A DNA stretch of 64,000 nt, from positions 133,811-197,810 of the forward strand of contig WTIO01000082.1 of the NCBI GenBank assembly GCA_011526365.1. The letters run 5' to 3'. Below, in pieces: positions 41,181 through 51,614 of this stretch. Source of the stretch: Flavobacteriales bacterium. Lineage in GTDB: Bacteria; Bacteroidota; Bacteroidia; Flavobacteriales; Flavobacteriaceae. Within the stretch, counting starts at the first letter, position 1. Each line of letters opens with the position of its first letter. The position numbers were made by a program, and so were the translations under genes. A model generated the notes under the pieces. It was not told the origin of the DNA. It saw only the letters and a program-made list of their open reading frames with translations, and made no database searches.

Positions 41181-42575
41181 ATGAGTGCGAAAACACTTTT
41201 TGATAAAGTATGGGACAGCCATGTGGTACATCAAATCGATAAGGGGCCCGATGTGCTTTTTATCGACCGTCATATGGTACATGAAGTAACCAGTCCCGTT
41301 GCCTTTTTAGGCCTTAAAAACAGAGCCATTGAGGTGCTCTACCCAGAGCGCACCTTTGCTACTGCCGACCACAATACCCCTACACTTAATCAGCACTTGC
41401 CGGTTACAGACCCTCTTTCTGCCAAGCAATTGAAAGCGCTGGAAGAAAATGCTAAAGCCCACAACATTAGCTATTGGGGCCTCGGCCACGAAAAAAATGG
41501 TATCGTCCACGTAGTGGGGCCCGAATACGGGATCACCTTACCAGGAGCTACCATCGTTTGTGGTGATTCGCATACGTCAACCCATGGAGCTTTTGGAGCA
41601 ATTGCTTTTGGCATTGGAACCTCTGAAGTAGAGATGGTGTTGGCCAGTCAATGTATCATGCAGCCCAAGCCAAAGAAAATGCGAATTACTATTGATGGTA
41701 CTTTGCAAAATGGAGTAACACCAAAGGACGTTGCCCTATTCATAATCTCGCAACTCACTACCTCTGGAGCTACAGGTTATTTTGTAGAATACGCTGGTGA
41801 GGTTTTTGAAAATATGAGTATGGAAGGTCGCATGACTGTTTGCAACCTAAGTATTGAAATGGGAGCACGTGGGGGCATGATTGCACCCGACGCTACAACT
41901 TTTGAGTACATCCAAGGACGCGAATTTACGCCTAAGGGTGACGCCTGGGACCGTGCGATGGAATATTGGAGTACCCTATCTACTGATGCAGGGGCACATT
42001 TCGACAAAGAATTCTTTTTTGACGGTACGCAAATTGAACCTATGATAACTTTTGGTACCAATCCAGGAATGGGTATTGGCATTCAAAAAAATATTCCCCA
42101 ACCTACAGCTTCTCAAGGTAAAGCTACCTATGAAAAATCCCTCAACTATATGGGCTTTTCAGAAGGAGATGCATTGATTGGGAAAAAAATTGATTATGTT
42201 TTCCTGGGCAGCTGTACCAATGGAAGAATTGAAGACTTTAGAGCATTTACATCCATTGTGAAAGGGAAGAAAAAAGCTCCTAATGTAACAGCTTGGCTGG
42301 TCCCTGGGTCGCACCAGGTACGCAAAGCCATAGCCGATGAAGGCCTTCTAACCGTTTTAGAAGAAGCAGGATTTGAACTCAGAGAACCGGGTTGCTCCGC
42401 TTGCCTGGCCATGAATGATGACAAAATTCCTGCCGGAAAATATGCTATAAGTACTTCCAACAGAAACTTTGAGGGACGCCAAGGCCCTGGTGCCCGCACG
42501 CTCTTAGCCAGTCCAATTATGGCCGCTGCGGCAGCTATAACTGGAAAAGTAACGGATCCACGCACCCTCAATTAA
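41181..42575 (+). CDS. leuC: 3-isopropylmalate dehydratase large subunit
   Basis: [48 protein letters not shown]. Confidence 0.97.
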   Translation: MSAKTLFDKVWDSHVVHQIDKGPDVLFIDRHMVHEVTSPVAFLGLKNRAIEVLYPERTFATADHNTPTLNQHLPVTDPLSAKQLKALEENAKAHNISYWGLGHEKNGIVHVVGPEYGITLPGATIVCGDSHTSTHGAFGAIAFGIGTSEVEMVLASQCIMQPKPKKMRITIDGTLQNGVTPKDVALFIISQLTTSGATGYFVEYAGEVFENMSMEGRMTVCNLSIEMGARGGMIAPDATTFEYIQGREFTPKGDAWDRAMEYWSTLSTDAGAHFDKEFFFDGTQIEPMITFGTNPGMGIGIQKNIPQPTASQGKATYEKSLNYMGFSEGDALIGKKIDYVFLGSCTNGRIEDFRAFTSIVKGKKKAPNVTAWLVPGSHQVRKAIADEGLLTVLEEAGFELREPGCSACLAMNDDKIPAGKYAISTSNRNFEGRQGPGARTLLASPIMAAAAAITGKVTDPRTLN

Positions 42576-42589
42576 AAAACAAAAACGTC

Positions 42590-43186
42590 ATGGCATACGA
42601 TAAATTCACCACGCTAAACAGCACCGCAGTCCCACTTCCTATTGAAAATGTAGACACCGACCAGATTATCCCTGCACGTTTTCTTAAAGCCACAGAACGA
42701 AAAGGGTTTGGAGACAACCTTTTCCGCGATTGGCGCTTTCATCAAGACGATACCCCTAAAGAAGATTTTGTACTCAACAAGCCTACGTATAGTGGAAAAA
42801 TTTTGGTAGGTGGCAAAAACTTCGGCTCTGGATCTTCTAGAGAACACGCAGCCTGGGCAATTTATGATTATGGCTTCCGCTGTGTGGTATCTAGCTTTTT
42901 TGCAGATATTTTTAAAAACAATTGTTTAAATATTGGCGTACTCCCAGTACAGGTGTCAGAATCATTTTTACAACAGATTTTTGAGGCCATTGAAAAAGAT
43001 CCAACAACTACCTTAACCGTTGATCTCCCCTCTCAAACTATCCGTTTGGAGGAAACCAAGGCGGAGGAGTCCTTCGAAATAAATCCCTACAAAAAAGGAA
43101 ATCTTAGCAATGGGTTTGACGACATTGACTACCTTTTACAACTGAAACCAACGATTAAGGATTTTGCTAACCAGCAGCCGATCTAA
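42590..43186 (+). CDS. leuD: 3-isopropylmalate dehydratase small subunit
   Basis: [40 protein letters not shown]. Confidence 0.97.
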   Translation: MAYDKFTTLNSTAVPLPIENVDTDQIIPARFLKATERKGFGDNLFRDWRFHQDDTPKEDFVLNKPTYSGKILVGGKNFGSGSSREHAAWAIYDYGFRCVVSSFFADIFKNNCLNIGVLPVQVSESFLQQIFEAIEKDPTTTLTVDLPSQTIRLEETKAEESFEINPYKKGNLSNGFDDIDYLLQLKPTIKDFANQQPI

Positions 43187-43198
43187 TTTTACAACGCT

Positions 43199-44722
43199 AT
43201 GACGATGAAGTCACGTGCCATTGAAATAATGGACACTACCCTCAGGGATGGCGAACAAACCTCCGGTGTGGCGTTCCCTGCTGGGGAAAAGTTAGCACTT
43301 GCACAGCTATTACTAAACGAGCTTCAAGTCGATCGCATTGAAATAGCTTCCGCTAGAGTTTCAGAAGGAGAACTTAAGGCCGTAAAAGAAATTTCCAGTT
43401 GGGCCAAAAAAGAAAACAAACTCCATCAAATAGAAGTACTTACTTTTTTAGATGGGGGCCCATCCCTGCAATGGATGCAGGAAACCGAAGTTATCACTCA
43501 AAATTTACTGACAAAAGGGTCCCTAAATCACTTAAAACACCAACTCAAACAAACACCGGAAGCCCATTTTAAGGCCGTACGTGAACATGTAAGTGCCGCA
43601 AAAAAAATGGGGATAGAAACCAATGTATACCTTGAAGATTGGAGTAATGGGATGCAAAACAGTCCCGAATATGTTTGGGCCTATTTAGAGGTGTTATCAC
43701 AACTGCCCATCAAACGCTTCCTTCTTCCTGACACCTTAGGGGTACTCTCTCCCGATGAAACCTATACTTTTTTAGATGCCATCATTAAACGTTATCCCCA
43801 CTGTCATTTTGACTTTCACGGGCACAATGACTATGACCTGAGTGTAGCCAATGCTATGGCAGCGTTAAAAGCAGGAGTACACGGTTTACACCTCACCGTT
43901 AATGGTATGGGAGAACGCGCAGGAAATGCCCCATTGGCCAGTGCCATTGCCGTGATCAATGACTTCATGCCCCAATGCCACACCAACATTAATGAAAAAG
44001 CTTTGTACAAGGTGAGCAAACTGGTGGCAGCCTTCACAGGCTTTCGTATTCCAATAAACAAGCCCATTGTTGGGGCCAACGTTTTTACACAAACCGCAGG
44101 AATACACGCCGATGGAGATAGCAAAAATAATTTGTACTTCAACGATCTATTGCCTGAGCGCTTTGGTAGAAAACGAAAGTATGCCCTTGGAAAAACTTCT
44201 GGAAAATCAAACATACAAAAAAACCTTGCAGAGCTGGGCATACAATTAAACGATGCTGAAGTAAAGCTGGTCACCCAGCGAATTATAGAATTAGGAGATA
44301 AAAAAGAACGGGTTACCTTGGATGATCTACCCTTCATTATCTCCGACGTTTTAGAAAGTACCGCTAGCGAACAAAACATTAAAATTTTGTCCTATGTCCT
44401 TACGCATGCCAAAGGCCTGCAACCCACAGCCAGTTTAAGTGTCCAAATTGAGGAAAAAGTTTTTGAAGAAACCGCTGCTGGTGACGGGCAGTACGACGCC
44501 TTTTTAAATGCACTCCACAAAGTGTATAAAAAACAAAAAAGAACACTCCCACGTTTAATTGATTACGAAGTTCGCATTCCTCCAGGAAGTAATTCCGATG
44601 CATTATGTGAAACCTCAATCACTTGGAAATGGGAAGATAAAGAATTTTCTACCCGTGGAATAGATACCGACCAAACGGTGTCGGCCATTAAAGCCACGGA
44701 AAAAATGCTAAATTTATTTTAA
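43199..44722 (+). CDS. Second LeuA-type alpha-isopropylmalate/homocitrate synthase family protein with C-terminal regulatory domain
   Basis: [49 protein letters not shown]-terminal ~130 aa LeuA_dimer-like region. Confidence 0.9.
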   Translation: MTMKSRAIEIMDTTLRDGEQTSGVAFPAGEKLALAQLLLNELQVDRIEIASARVSEGELKAVKEISSWAKKENKLHQIEVLTFLDGGPSLQWMQETEVITQNLLTKGSLNHLKHQLKQTPEAHFKAVREHVSAAKKMGIETNVYLEDWSNGMQNSPEYVWAYLEVLSQLPIKRFLLPDTLGVLSPDETYTFLDAIIKRYPHCHFDFHGHNDYDLSVANAMAALKAGVHGLHLTVNGMGERAGNAPLASAIAVINDFMPQCHTNINEKALYKVSKLVAAFTGFRIPINKPIVGANVFTQTAGIHADGDSKNNLYFNDLLPERFGRKRKYALGKTSGKSNIQKNLAELGIQLNDAEVKLVTQRIIELGDKKERVTLDDLPFIISDVLESTASEQNIKILSYVLTHAKGLQPTASLSVQIEEKVFEETAAGDGQYDAFLNALHKVYKKQKRTLPRLIDYEVRIPPGSNSDALCETSITWKWEDKEFSTRGIDTDQTVSAIKATEKMLNLF

Positions 44723-44725
44723 TAC

Positions 44726-45793
44726 ATGGAACTAAAAATTGCCCTTCTTGCAGGAGATGGTATTGGCCCCGAAGTGGTGGCTCAAGCCGTAAAAGTATGT
44801 GACGCCATTGCCAACAAATTTAATCACAACATTCAATGGATGCCTGCTCTTACAGGGGCTGCAGCTATAGATGCCGTTGGAGACCCCTATCCTGAAGAAA
44901 CCCATGCGGTTTGTGAAGCCGCCGATGCGGTCCTTTTTGGGGCTATCGGAGATCCGCGCTTCGACAATAATCCTGCAGCTAAGGTACGTCCCGAACAAGG
45001 ACTGCTCCGTATGCGCCAAAAGTTAGGCCTATTTGCAAATGTTCGCCCTACATTTACGTTTCCCTCTCTGTTGGAAAAATCTCCCCTAAAAAGGGAACGT
45101 ATCGAAGGTACGGATCTTGTTTTTATTCGCGAATTGACAGGAGGTATCTATTTCGGTGAACGCGGGCGTAAAGACGATGGGAATACTGCCTTTGACACCT
45201 GTACCTATACCCGTGAAGAAATTCAACGCTTAGCAAAAATGGGATTCGAACTGGCCCAAAAACGCCAAAAGAAATTGTGCTGCGTGGATAAAGCCAATGT
45301 ATTGGAAAGCTCGCGCTTGTGGCGTGAAACCGTTCAAGCCATGGAGGCAGATTACCACGATGTAGAAGTGAGTTACGAATTTGTAGATGCCGTTGCCATG
45401 CGTTTAGTGCAATGGCCCAACAGCTACGATGTATTGATTACAGAGAACTTATTTGGTGACATCCTCACTGATGAAGCCTCTGTTATTTCTGGTTCCATGG
45501 GGTTAATGCCATCGGCATCTGTGGGATCAAAAACAGCCTTATTTGAACCTATCCACGGGTCCTTCCCACAAGCTGGAGGAAAAAATATTGCCAACCCTTT
45601 AGCAACTGTACTGTCTTCTGCAATGATGTTCGAAATGGCCTTTAACCTTAAAGAAGAAGGGGCACTAATTCGTGAAGTAGTACAGCAGTCACTAGCTGAG
45701 GGAATAGTCACCGAAGATTTAGTGGAGGGGGATGCAAAAGCCTACAAAACAAGTGAGGTTGGAGACTACCTGGCTAAAAAAGTAGCGGGCTAA
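44726..45793 (+). CDS. leuB: 3-isopropylmalate dehydrogenase
   Basis: ALLAGDGIGPEVVAQAVKV, RELTGGIYFGERG, FGDILTDEASVISGSMGLMPSAS. Confidence 0.97.
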   Translation: MELKIALLAGDGIGPEVVAQAVKVCDAIANKFNHNIQWMPALTGAAAIDAVGDPYPEETHAVCEAADAVLFGAIGDPRFDNNPAAKVRPEQGLLRMRQKLGLFANVRPTFTFPSLLEKSPLKRERIEGTDLVFIRELTGGIYFGERGRKDDGNTAFDTCTYTREEIQRLAKMGFELAQKRQKKLCCVDKANVLESSRLWRETVQAMEADYHDVEVSYEFVDAVAMRLVQWPNSYDVLITENLFGDILTDEASVISGSMGLMPSASVGSKTALFEPIHGSFPQAGGKNIANPLATVLSSAMMFEMAFNLKEEGALIREVVQQSLAEGIVTEDLVEGDAKAYKTSEVGDYLAKKVAG

Positions 45794-45808
45794 TAGTAGG
45801 ACTCAAGC

Positions 45809-46698
45809 ATGGAAAAATGCAGTATTAAGAGAGGTAGGCTTTCGGCTACCATACTCTCTTTTGGTGCCATTTTACATGAACTTTGGATTCCCGATAAAAC
45901 AATACGCCAGTAAATACGGTAGCGGGATTACCACAACTCAGTGACTATGATACCGACGAATGGTTTCGAGGAGCTGTCGTTGGTCCCTATGCTGGTCGGC
46001 TCTCAAATCCAGTGGCCATAAAAAACCAACTGCATACCATAAAACATACCACCAACTATCCCTTGCTTCACGGTGGAGCACACAGTTGGGCAAAACAGTT
46101 TTGGCATCTTAAACAACTACAACCCCATAGTGTTGAAGCCAGCTTAACCTGTGCCGAGGAATCAAAGGAATTTCCCGGATCCATCACTGTTACGGTACGC
46201 TATGAGCTATTGGAAAATGGGCTGCGCCTTTCGTATGAAGCGTTTACCACTGCCCCTACTCCTATCAATAGCACCAATCATGCCTACTTTAATTTGGGAG
46301 GTGACGCAAATGCAGCCAGCCACCTGCTTACTGTTAATGCACATGAGTATTTGGCACTAGATGCAGCGTTGCTCCCCACACGGGAACAAATACCCACCAA
46401 GGGGTCTCCTTATGATTTTACAAAAGAAAAAGCTGTAAACGACACCGCCTTGGACCACTATTTTATTGCACCTCAGCCGCACAAAGCCTCGTATTATCAT
46501 CCATCAACGGGAATACAAATGGACGTTTTTAGTGACCAATTTGGGATAGTGATTTTTCGTCCGCCTCATTTTGAAGCCCTCTGCTTTGAAAACCAGGCCC
46601 CCAGTGATGCCACTCGATTTGATACTTTCCCCGACTGCATAGCAACACCGGAACGCCCCTACAAACAGGAAACCAGCTATTTATTTCACATACTGTAG
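45809..46698 (+). pseudogene. galM: Aldose 1-epimerase with single-base frameshift in an A-tract near codon 30
   Basis: Frame 1 from ATG 45809: MEKCSIKRGRLSATILSFGAILHELWIPDK then stop at 45911; another frame continues NNTPVNTVAGLPQLSDYDTDEWFRGAVVGPYAGRLSNPVAIKNQ... to 46698; one extra A at 45896-45899 restores a full ORF. Confidence 0.8.
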
Positions 46699-47250
46699 GC
46701 CCACTTTTTGTCCAAGAATCCAAAAAAGGCCACCGGAAAATAAACCGAAAAGCGCCCCACAAAAAATGTCCAAAGGATAGTGCACGCCCAAATACACTCG
46801 ACTTAGGGCGATTAAAGCTGCCAAAATAAAAAGTAATCCACCGCCTTTACGCTGATGACGCTTAAGAAAACAGCTAAAAAATGTGGCTAGGGCAAAAGAA
46901 TTGGAAGCGTGACCAGAGAAAAAGCTATACAGCCCTCCACAGCTTTCCTTTACCAAACGTACGCTGTCTTTAAAAACAGGCTCATGGCAGGGGCGTAAAC
47001 GTTCTAATCCAAATTTAAAAAGGTTGGTTACTTGATCGGTAAAAGCAATCATTAGTCCAACAGTTAGCAATACCGACAAAAAGAAGCTCCAGTGTTTTTT
47101 TCTTGCCACAAGAACAGCCACCCCTAAATACACCACAACGTTTGTCGCTTTCGCTGAAAGCAATAAGAAAAATGAATCTAAAAACGGAACTCCATTGCTA
47201 TTAACGAGTTGAAACAAGGCGCGATCAATGGAGAGTAACCATTCTAACAT
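46681..47250 (-). CDS. PAP2 family phosphatase
   Basis: KFGLERLRPC, SFFSGHASNSFALATFF, LSRVYLGVHYPLDIFCGALFG (acid phosphatase motifs). Confidence 0.95.
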   Translation of the reverse strand: MLEWLLSIDRALFQLVNSNGVPFLDSFFLLLSAKATNVVVYLGVAVLVARKKHWSFFLSVLLTVGLMIAFTDQVTNLFKFGLERLRPCHEPVFKDSVRLVKESCGGLYSFFSGHASNSFALATFFSCFLKRHQRKGGGLLFILAALIALSRVYLGVHYPLDIFCGALFGLFSGGLFWILGQKVGLQYVK

Positions 47251-47252
47251 AC

Positions 47253-47477
47253 TTACATTTTTTGCATTTCACGATCAAAAAACTCCAGCGCTTCCTGCAC
47301 TAAAGTCTCCGTTGTCGCTGCTAATTCCTCAGCATCTTCCTCGTCAAAAGTTTCCATCCAGTGAATGTGGTCGTTGGTAACATTTAGGCAAAAACGTGGG
47401 TAAGCCATATGAATTACATAAATGACATCGGCTTGTTCAGAACTGTCTGCAATTAAAAATTGTGGTAGGTTTTCCAT
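47253..47477 (-). CDS. Small acidic conserved hypothetical protein
   Basis: 74 aa, tightly spaced between the PAP2 and MATE genes. Confidence 0.65.
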   Translation of the reverse strand: MENLPQFLIADSSEQADVIYVIHMAYPRFCLNVTNDHIHWMETFDEEDAEELAATTETLVQEALEFFDREMQKM

Positions 47478-47484
47478 AAGTGAT

Positions 47485-48861
47485 TTATTGTGAGATTAGT
47501 TTTTTAGATAAATTTTGAAACCGAAGTAATAAGAGGATGGCCGACGCGGTAAGTCCCGAGAGTAAGCCAATCCAAATTCCTGTTACGCCCAAAGAGGTGT
47601 GTATTCCCAAATAATAACAAATGGGTGCCCCAAACAATACATAAGCAACAAAGGTGATAACCGCAGGAATATTAACGTCTTGCAACCCCCGAAGAGAGCC
47701 CAAAACAACCGCCTGTAGTCCATCGGAAATTTGAAAGAACGCAGAAACTATTAGCAATTGGGAGGCCCAAAAGAGAACTTCATTCACATCTGCAGCTATA
47801 GCGCTGTTGGAGTTGTTCAAATAGAACGCGGGCAACTGTTCGTTAAAAAGCAAAAAGAAACCGCAGAAGACAGCATCTAATAAAATGATTAAGAAAAAAA
47901 TAGAAATTGCCACCCGACGCAAGCTTACAAAATCGCGCTTGCCTTTTTGGTTACCAACGCGGATCATAGCGGTAACCCCCAATCCCATGGCAAACATGTA
48001 GGTCATGGAAGACAAGTTTAAAGCAATTTGATTGGCCGCTTGTGGATTTTTTCCCAACAATCCAGACATCCAAATGGCAATGGTAAAAAACCCAACTTCA
48101 AAAAACATTTGCATGGCCGAGGGAAACCCCAAACTGATAATCTTACGCAACAATAAAAGGTCGAGTACTTTCATTTTAAAGCGGCGAACAAAGTCTGCAT
48201 ATCGCTTGTCGTAACGCATGTAAAGCACTAAAAAGAAGACCATACACCAACGGGCAATAAAGGTCCCCAGGGCTGCGCCAACAATTCCCAATGCTGGAAA
48301 GGGGCCAATTCCAAATATCAAGACATAATTTACCCCCACATTTACCACATTGGCAAACAGGGTGGCATACATCGGTGGACGGGTGTGCGACAGGCCGTCA
48401 GAAAATTGTTTTAAGGCCTGGAAACTAACCAAAGGAATAAGAGATAATCCTACCCAAAATAAATACGGATAGGCCAATTCAGCTACTTCTGGGGGTTGCC
48501 CCATGGAAAATAACAAGGGTTGGGCCGACAGTACAAAGAGTGCCAAAATGATTCCAAGAAGCAAACACAAAATAAGACTGTGATAGAAAATTTTTCGTCC
48601 TTTGGGTATATCCCCTTCCCCATCAGATTCCGCTACTAAAGGGGTAATGGCTGTGGAAAAACCAATTCCCAAGGACAAACCTATAAACACAAAGCTATTG
48701 CCTAAGGATACCGCAGCCAATTCGGCAGTTCCCAATTGACCTACCATGATATTGTCCACCAGTTGCACCAAGGTATGCCCTACCAATCCAATAATTACAG
48801 GATAGGCTAACCTCAGATTATATCCGAACTCACGGGTGTATTGGGTGAAATATGTCCTCAA
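47485..48861 (-). CDS. MATE family efflux transporter
   Basis: 12-TM pattern, LVDNIMVGQLGTAELAAVSLGNS. Confidence 0.95.
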   Translation of the reverse strand: MRTYFTQYTREFGYNLRLAYPVIIGLVGHTLVQLVDNIMVGQLGTAELAAVSLGNSFVFIGLSLGIGFSTAITPLVAESDGEGDIPKGRKIFYHSLILCLLLGIILALFVLSAQPLLFSMGQPPEVAELAYPYLFWVGLSLIPLVSFQALKQFSDGLSHTRPPMYATLFANVVNVGVNYVLIFGIGPFPALGIVGAALGTFIARWCMVFFLVLYMRYDKRYADFVRRFKMKVLDLLLLRKIISLGFPSAMQMFFEVGFFTIAIWMSGLLGKNPQAANQIALNLSSMTYMFAMGLGVTAMIRVGNQKGKRDFVSLRRVAISIFFLIILLDAVFCGFFLLFNEQLPAFYLNNSNSAIAADVNEVLFWASQLLIVSAFFQISDGLQAVVLGSLRGLQDVNIPAVITFVAYVLFGAPICYYLGIHTSLGVTGIWIGLLSGLTASAILLLLRFQNLSKKLISQ

Positions 48862-50240
48862 AATCCTAATTGATCAACTAAATACACCAAGCTGGTCATG
48901 GCAGCAGCCCCCAGCTCTAATTCACGCTTATTAATAGCTTCAAAAGTATCAGTGGCCGCGTGATGATGGTCAAAATACCGTTGCGAATCGGGGCGCAGTC
49001 CCGACAGTACAACTTTTCCGTCTTTTAGTGGACCGATATCTGCACCGCTGCCCCCTTGTGAAAATTCAAAGATTTGATAGGGTTCAAAATACTTTTTCCA
49101 ACTTAAAATTTGTTGGAACTGAGCTGGACTACAGTCAAAGCTAAAGCCTCTGGGAGTAAACCCACCTGCATCCGATTCTAGTGCAAAAACATGTTGCTCG
49201 TTGTTCTTTTTAGCTGCCGCAGCATAGGCTTTGCCCCCACGCATTCCGTTTTCTTCGTTCATAAAAAGCACCACACGAATGGTGTGTTTGGGCTGGTAGC
49301 CCATGGCTTTAAAAATGCGTAATACCTCCATAGACTGCACTATTCCAGCACCGTCATCGTGGGCGCCGTCTCCCAAATCCCAGGAGTCGAGATGCCCTCC
49401 TACCACGATAATTTTTTCGGGCTGTTCACTGCCTTTGAGCTCTCCAATTACATTATGCGAAGGAACATCGGGATAGTTTTTACAGTTTTGCTTAAAGAAA
49501 AATTGCAAGTTGGGATTGAGTTTCAACATAGAACTTAATAACTCTGCCCCATTGGTACTGATGGCAGCAGCAGGAATGCGTTGTCGCAGTGGGAGATCGC
49601 CATAATTCATGGCACCTGTATGAGGGTAATCATCAAGTCGAAGGTTCATTGAGCGCACAATAACGCCTACCGCACCCAGTTTGGCAGCCATAGTTGCTCC
49701 TCTGCTTCGCTGATTTACCGCGCCAGAATAGGCCTGAAAGGTGTTGATTAATTTGGCATCCATGGGACGGTTGTAAAACACAATTTTACCCGCTACTTTC
49801 TCGCGCCCTAAGGCATTTAAATCTTCAAAATTTTGAACCTCCACTACCTGCGCACGAATTCCAACGCTGGGGGTGGCTATAGATCCACCAAGGGCACAAA
49901 TAGGAACATTGATGGTGTTTCCCGGGCTGGTTTCAATGTTGGCATATTCAAAGTTGCCACGCACCCATTTTGGTACCATTACGGATTGCAAACGCACGGC
50001 ATCCAATGCTAGTGCTTTTAATTCTTCTTCACCCCAACTTACGGCTCGTTCGGCCTCTAAAGAACCTGATAATCGTCCACCAATTTGGTTGGAAAGGTGC
50101 TCTAGCCAAGCATAACTTTTTCCCGAAGTCAACGCGGTATCATAGATGTCCCTAATTTGTGTTTGATGGGAACTGTCCTGTGCAAGGAGTGCATTTCCTG
50201 CAAGAAGAAGCACCGACAACAAATAATGGATTGCTTTCAT
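48858..50240 (-). CDS. M28-type zinc aminopeptidase with PA-like insert, secreted
   Basis: Signal peptide; VVGGHLDSWDLGDGAHDDGAGIVQSMEVLRIF; FMNEENGMRGGKAY. Confidence 0.92.
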   Translation of the reverse strand: MKAIHYLLSVLLLAGNALLAQDSSHQTQIRDIYDTALTSGKSYAWLEHLSNQIGGRLSGSLEAERAVSWGEEELKALALDAVRLQSVMVPKWVRGNFEYANIETSPGNTINVPICALGGSIATPSVGIRAQVVEVQNFEDLNALGREKVAGKIVFYNRPMDAKLINTFQAYSGAVNQRSRGATMAAKLGAVGVIVRSMNLRLDDYPHTGAMNYGDLPLRQRIPAAAISTNGAELLSSMLKLNPNLQFFFKQNCKNYPDVPSHNVIGELKGSEQPEKIIVVGGHLDSWDLGDGAHDDGAGIVQSMEVLRIFKAMGYQPKHTIRVVLFMNEENGMRGGKAYAAAAKKNNEQHVFALESDAGGFTPRGFSFDCSPAQFQQILSWKKYFEPYQIFEFSQGGSGADIGPLKDGKVVLSGLRPDSQRYFDHHHAATDTFEAINKRELELGAAAMTSLVYLVDQLGF

Positions 50241-50251
50241 AATAATAGTAT

Positions 50252-51415
50252 TTATTTTGGAGCGAATTGTTTTATGTTTTCAACTGAAACAGGGTTGTCC
50301 CCAAGAATCAAAAGGCGTTCCACTACATTGCGTAGCTCACGTACATTTCCGCTCCACGGATAGGCCTTTAGTAATTCAATCGCTTCAACATCGAAACTTT
50401 TTAGTTCGATCCCTTGCTCTTCAACCAAATTTTTTGAGAAATGGTTGATCAACATTGGGATATCAGATTTCCGCTTAGACAAAGGTGGAACGTCAATAAT
50501 GATAACCGCAAGACGGTGGAAAAGGTCTTCGCGAAAACGTCCGGCTTCAATTTCTTCTTTTAAATTTTTATTTGTAGCTGCAATTACACGAACCTCCACA
50601 GCAATGTCCTTATCACTACCCACACGTTGCACTTTATGTTCTTGTAAGGCGCGCAGTACTTTGGCTTGAGCCGCAAGGCTCATATCGGCAATTTCATCTA
50701 AAAAGAGGGTTCCTCCATTTGCTGCTTCAAACTTTCCGGGGCGATCTTTCACCGCAGAGGTAAATGCCCCTTTAAGGTGGCCAAACAGTTCACTTTCAAT
50801 AAGTTCCGAGGGGATTGCAGCGCAATTGACTTCTACAAAAGGAGCCTTACTACGGTGGCTTTTTTGATGTAAGTTGTGTGCCACCAATTCTTTTCCCGTA
50901 CCGTTTTCCCCTGTAATCAGCACACGGGCATCGGTGGGGGCAACTTTATCAATTAACTCGTGTACCTTTTTAATACTTGCAGCATCACCTATAATAGTAT
51001 GCCGTTTTGCAATTTTCTTTTTTAAGGCTGTATTTTCTTTTTTAAGCGATTTTATTTCCAAAGCATTTCGAACGGCCGTAAGTAAGCGGTTTAAGTCTGG
51101 AGGTTTTGGAATAAAATCATGAGCTCCCAACTTCATGGCTTCCACTGCCGTATCAACGTTTCCGTGACCTGTAAGCATAATAAACGGAACGTGAATGTTT
51201 TGATTGCGAGTTTCTTGCAATACCTCTATACCGTCTTTTTTTGGCATTTTGATGTCGCACAGCACCAAGTCGAAATCATTCTTTTTTAGTGCTGAAAGTC
51301 CCTTGCTCCCATCATGTGCTTCGGTAACTTCGTAGGTGGCATTTTCATCCTGAAGAATACGAACCATAACGCGTCTAATGGGCTCTTCATCCTCAATCAG
51401 TAAAATTTTAGCCAT
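50252..51415 (-). CDS. Sigma-54-dependent response regulator (NtrC family)
   Basis: Receiver (LVLCDIKMPKKDGIEVL), AAA+ GENGTGKELVAHNLHQKS, GAFTSA, GTLFLDEIADM; C-terminal HTH appears absent or very short. Confidence 0.93.
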   Translation of the reverse strand: MAKILLIEDEEPIRRVMVRILQDENATYEVTEAHDGSKGLSALKKNDFDLVLCDIKMPKKDGIEVLQETRNQNIHVPFIMLTGHGNVDTAVEAMKLGAHDFIPKPPDLNRLLTAVRNALEIKSLKKENTALKKKIAKRHTIIGDAASIKKVHELIDKVAPTDARVLITGENGTGKELVAHNLHQKSHRSKAPFVEVNCAAIPSELIESELFGHLKGAFTSAVKDRPGKFEAANGGTLFLDEIADMSLAAQAKVLRALQEHKVQRVGSDKDIAVEVRVIAATNKNLKEEIEAGRFREDLFHRLAVIIIDVPPLSKRKSDIPMLINHFSKNLVEEQGIELKSFDVEAIELLKAYPWSGNVRELRNVVERLLILGDNPVSVENIKQFAPK

Positions 51416-51507
51416 TGAAAAAGGTTTTAGGGTGGTTTTTGAGCTTTACACCAGCTGTATATGGTGCATTAAATTGATTTCTAACGAAGATACTACAAAA
51501 AACAAAA

Positions 51508-51531
51508 CCCACCCTTACGAATAAGGATGGG
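51508..51531 (-). terminator. Terminator-like hairpin downstream of dnaJ
   Basis: CCCACCCTTA CGAA TAAGGATGGG (one mismatch), followed on the minus strand by TTTTGTTTTTTG. Confidence 0.7.
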
Positions 51532-51557
51532 AAAAAATTGCTATGAAAAAGAAAAAT

Positions 51558-51593
51558 AACACTAAGTGTTAGTGTTACTTCAAAAGTAATACT
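51558..51593 (-). repeat. Two adjacent hairpins immediately downstream of dnaJ
   Basis: AACACT-A-AGTGTT (51558-51570) and AGTGTTACTT-CAA-AAGTAATACT (51571-51593). Confidence 0.65.
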
Positions 51594-51614
51594 TTTTTTT
51601 TATATATATCCTAA

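Noticed and set aside
43831-44379. 182-aa minus-strand ORF
   Set aside because: Antisense of the second LeuA-type gene; no family resemblance
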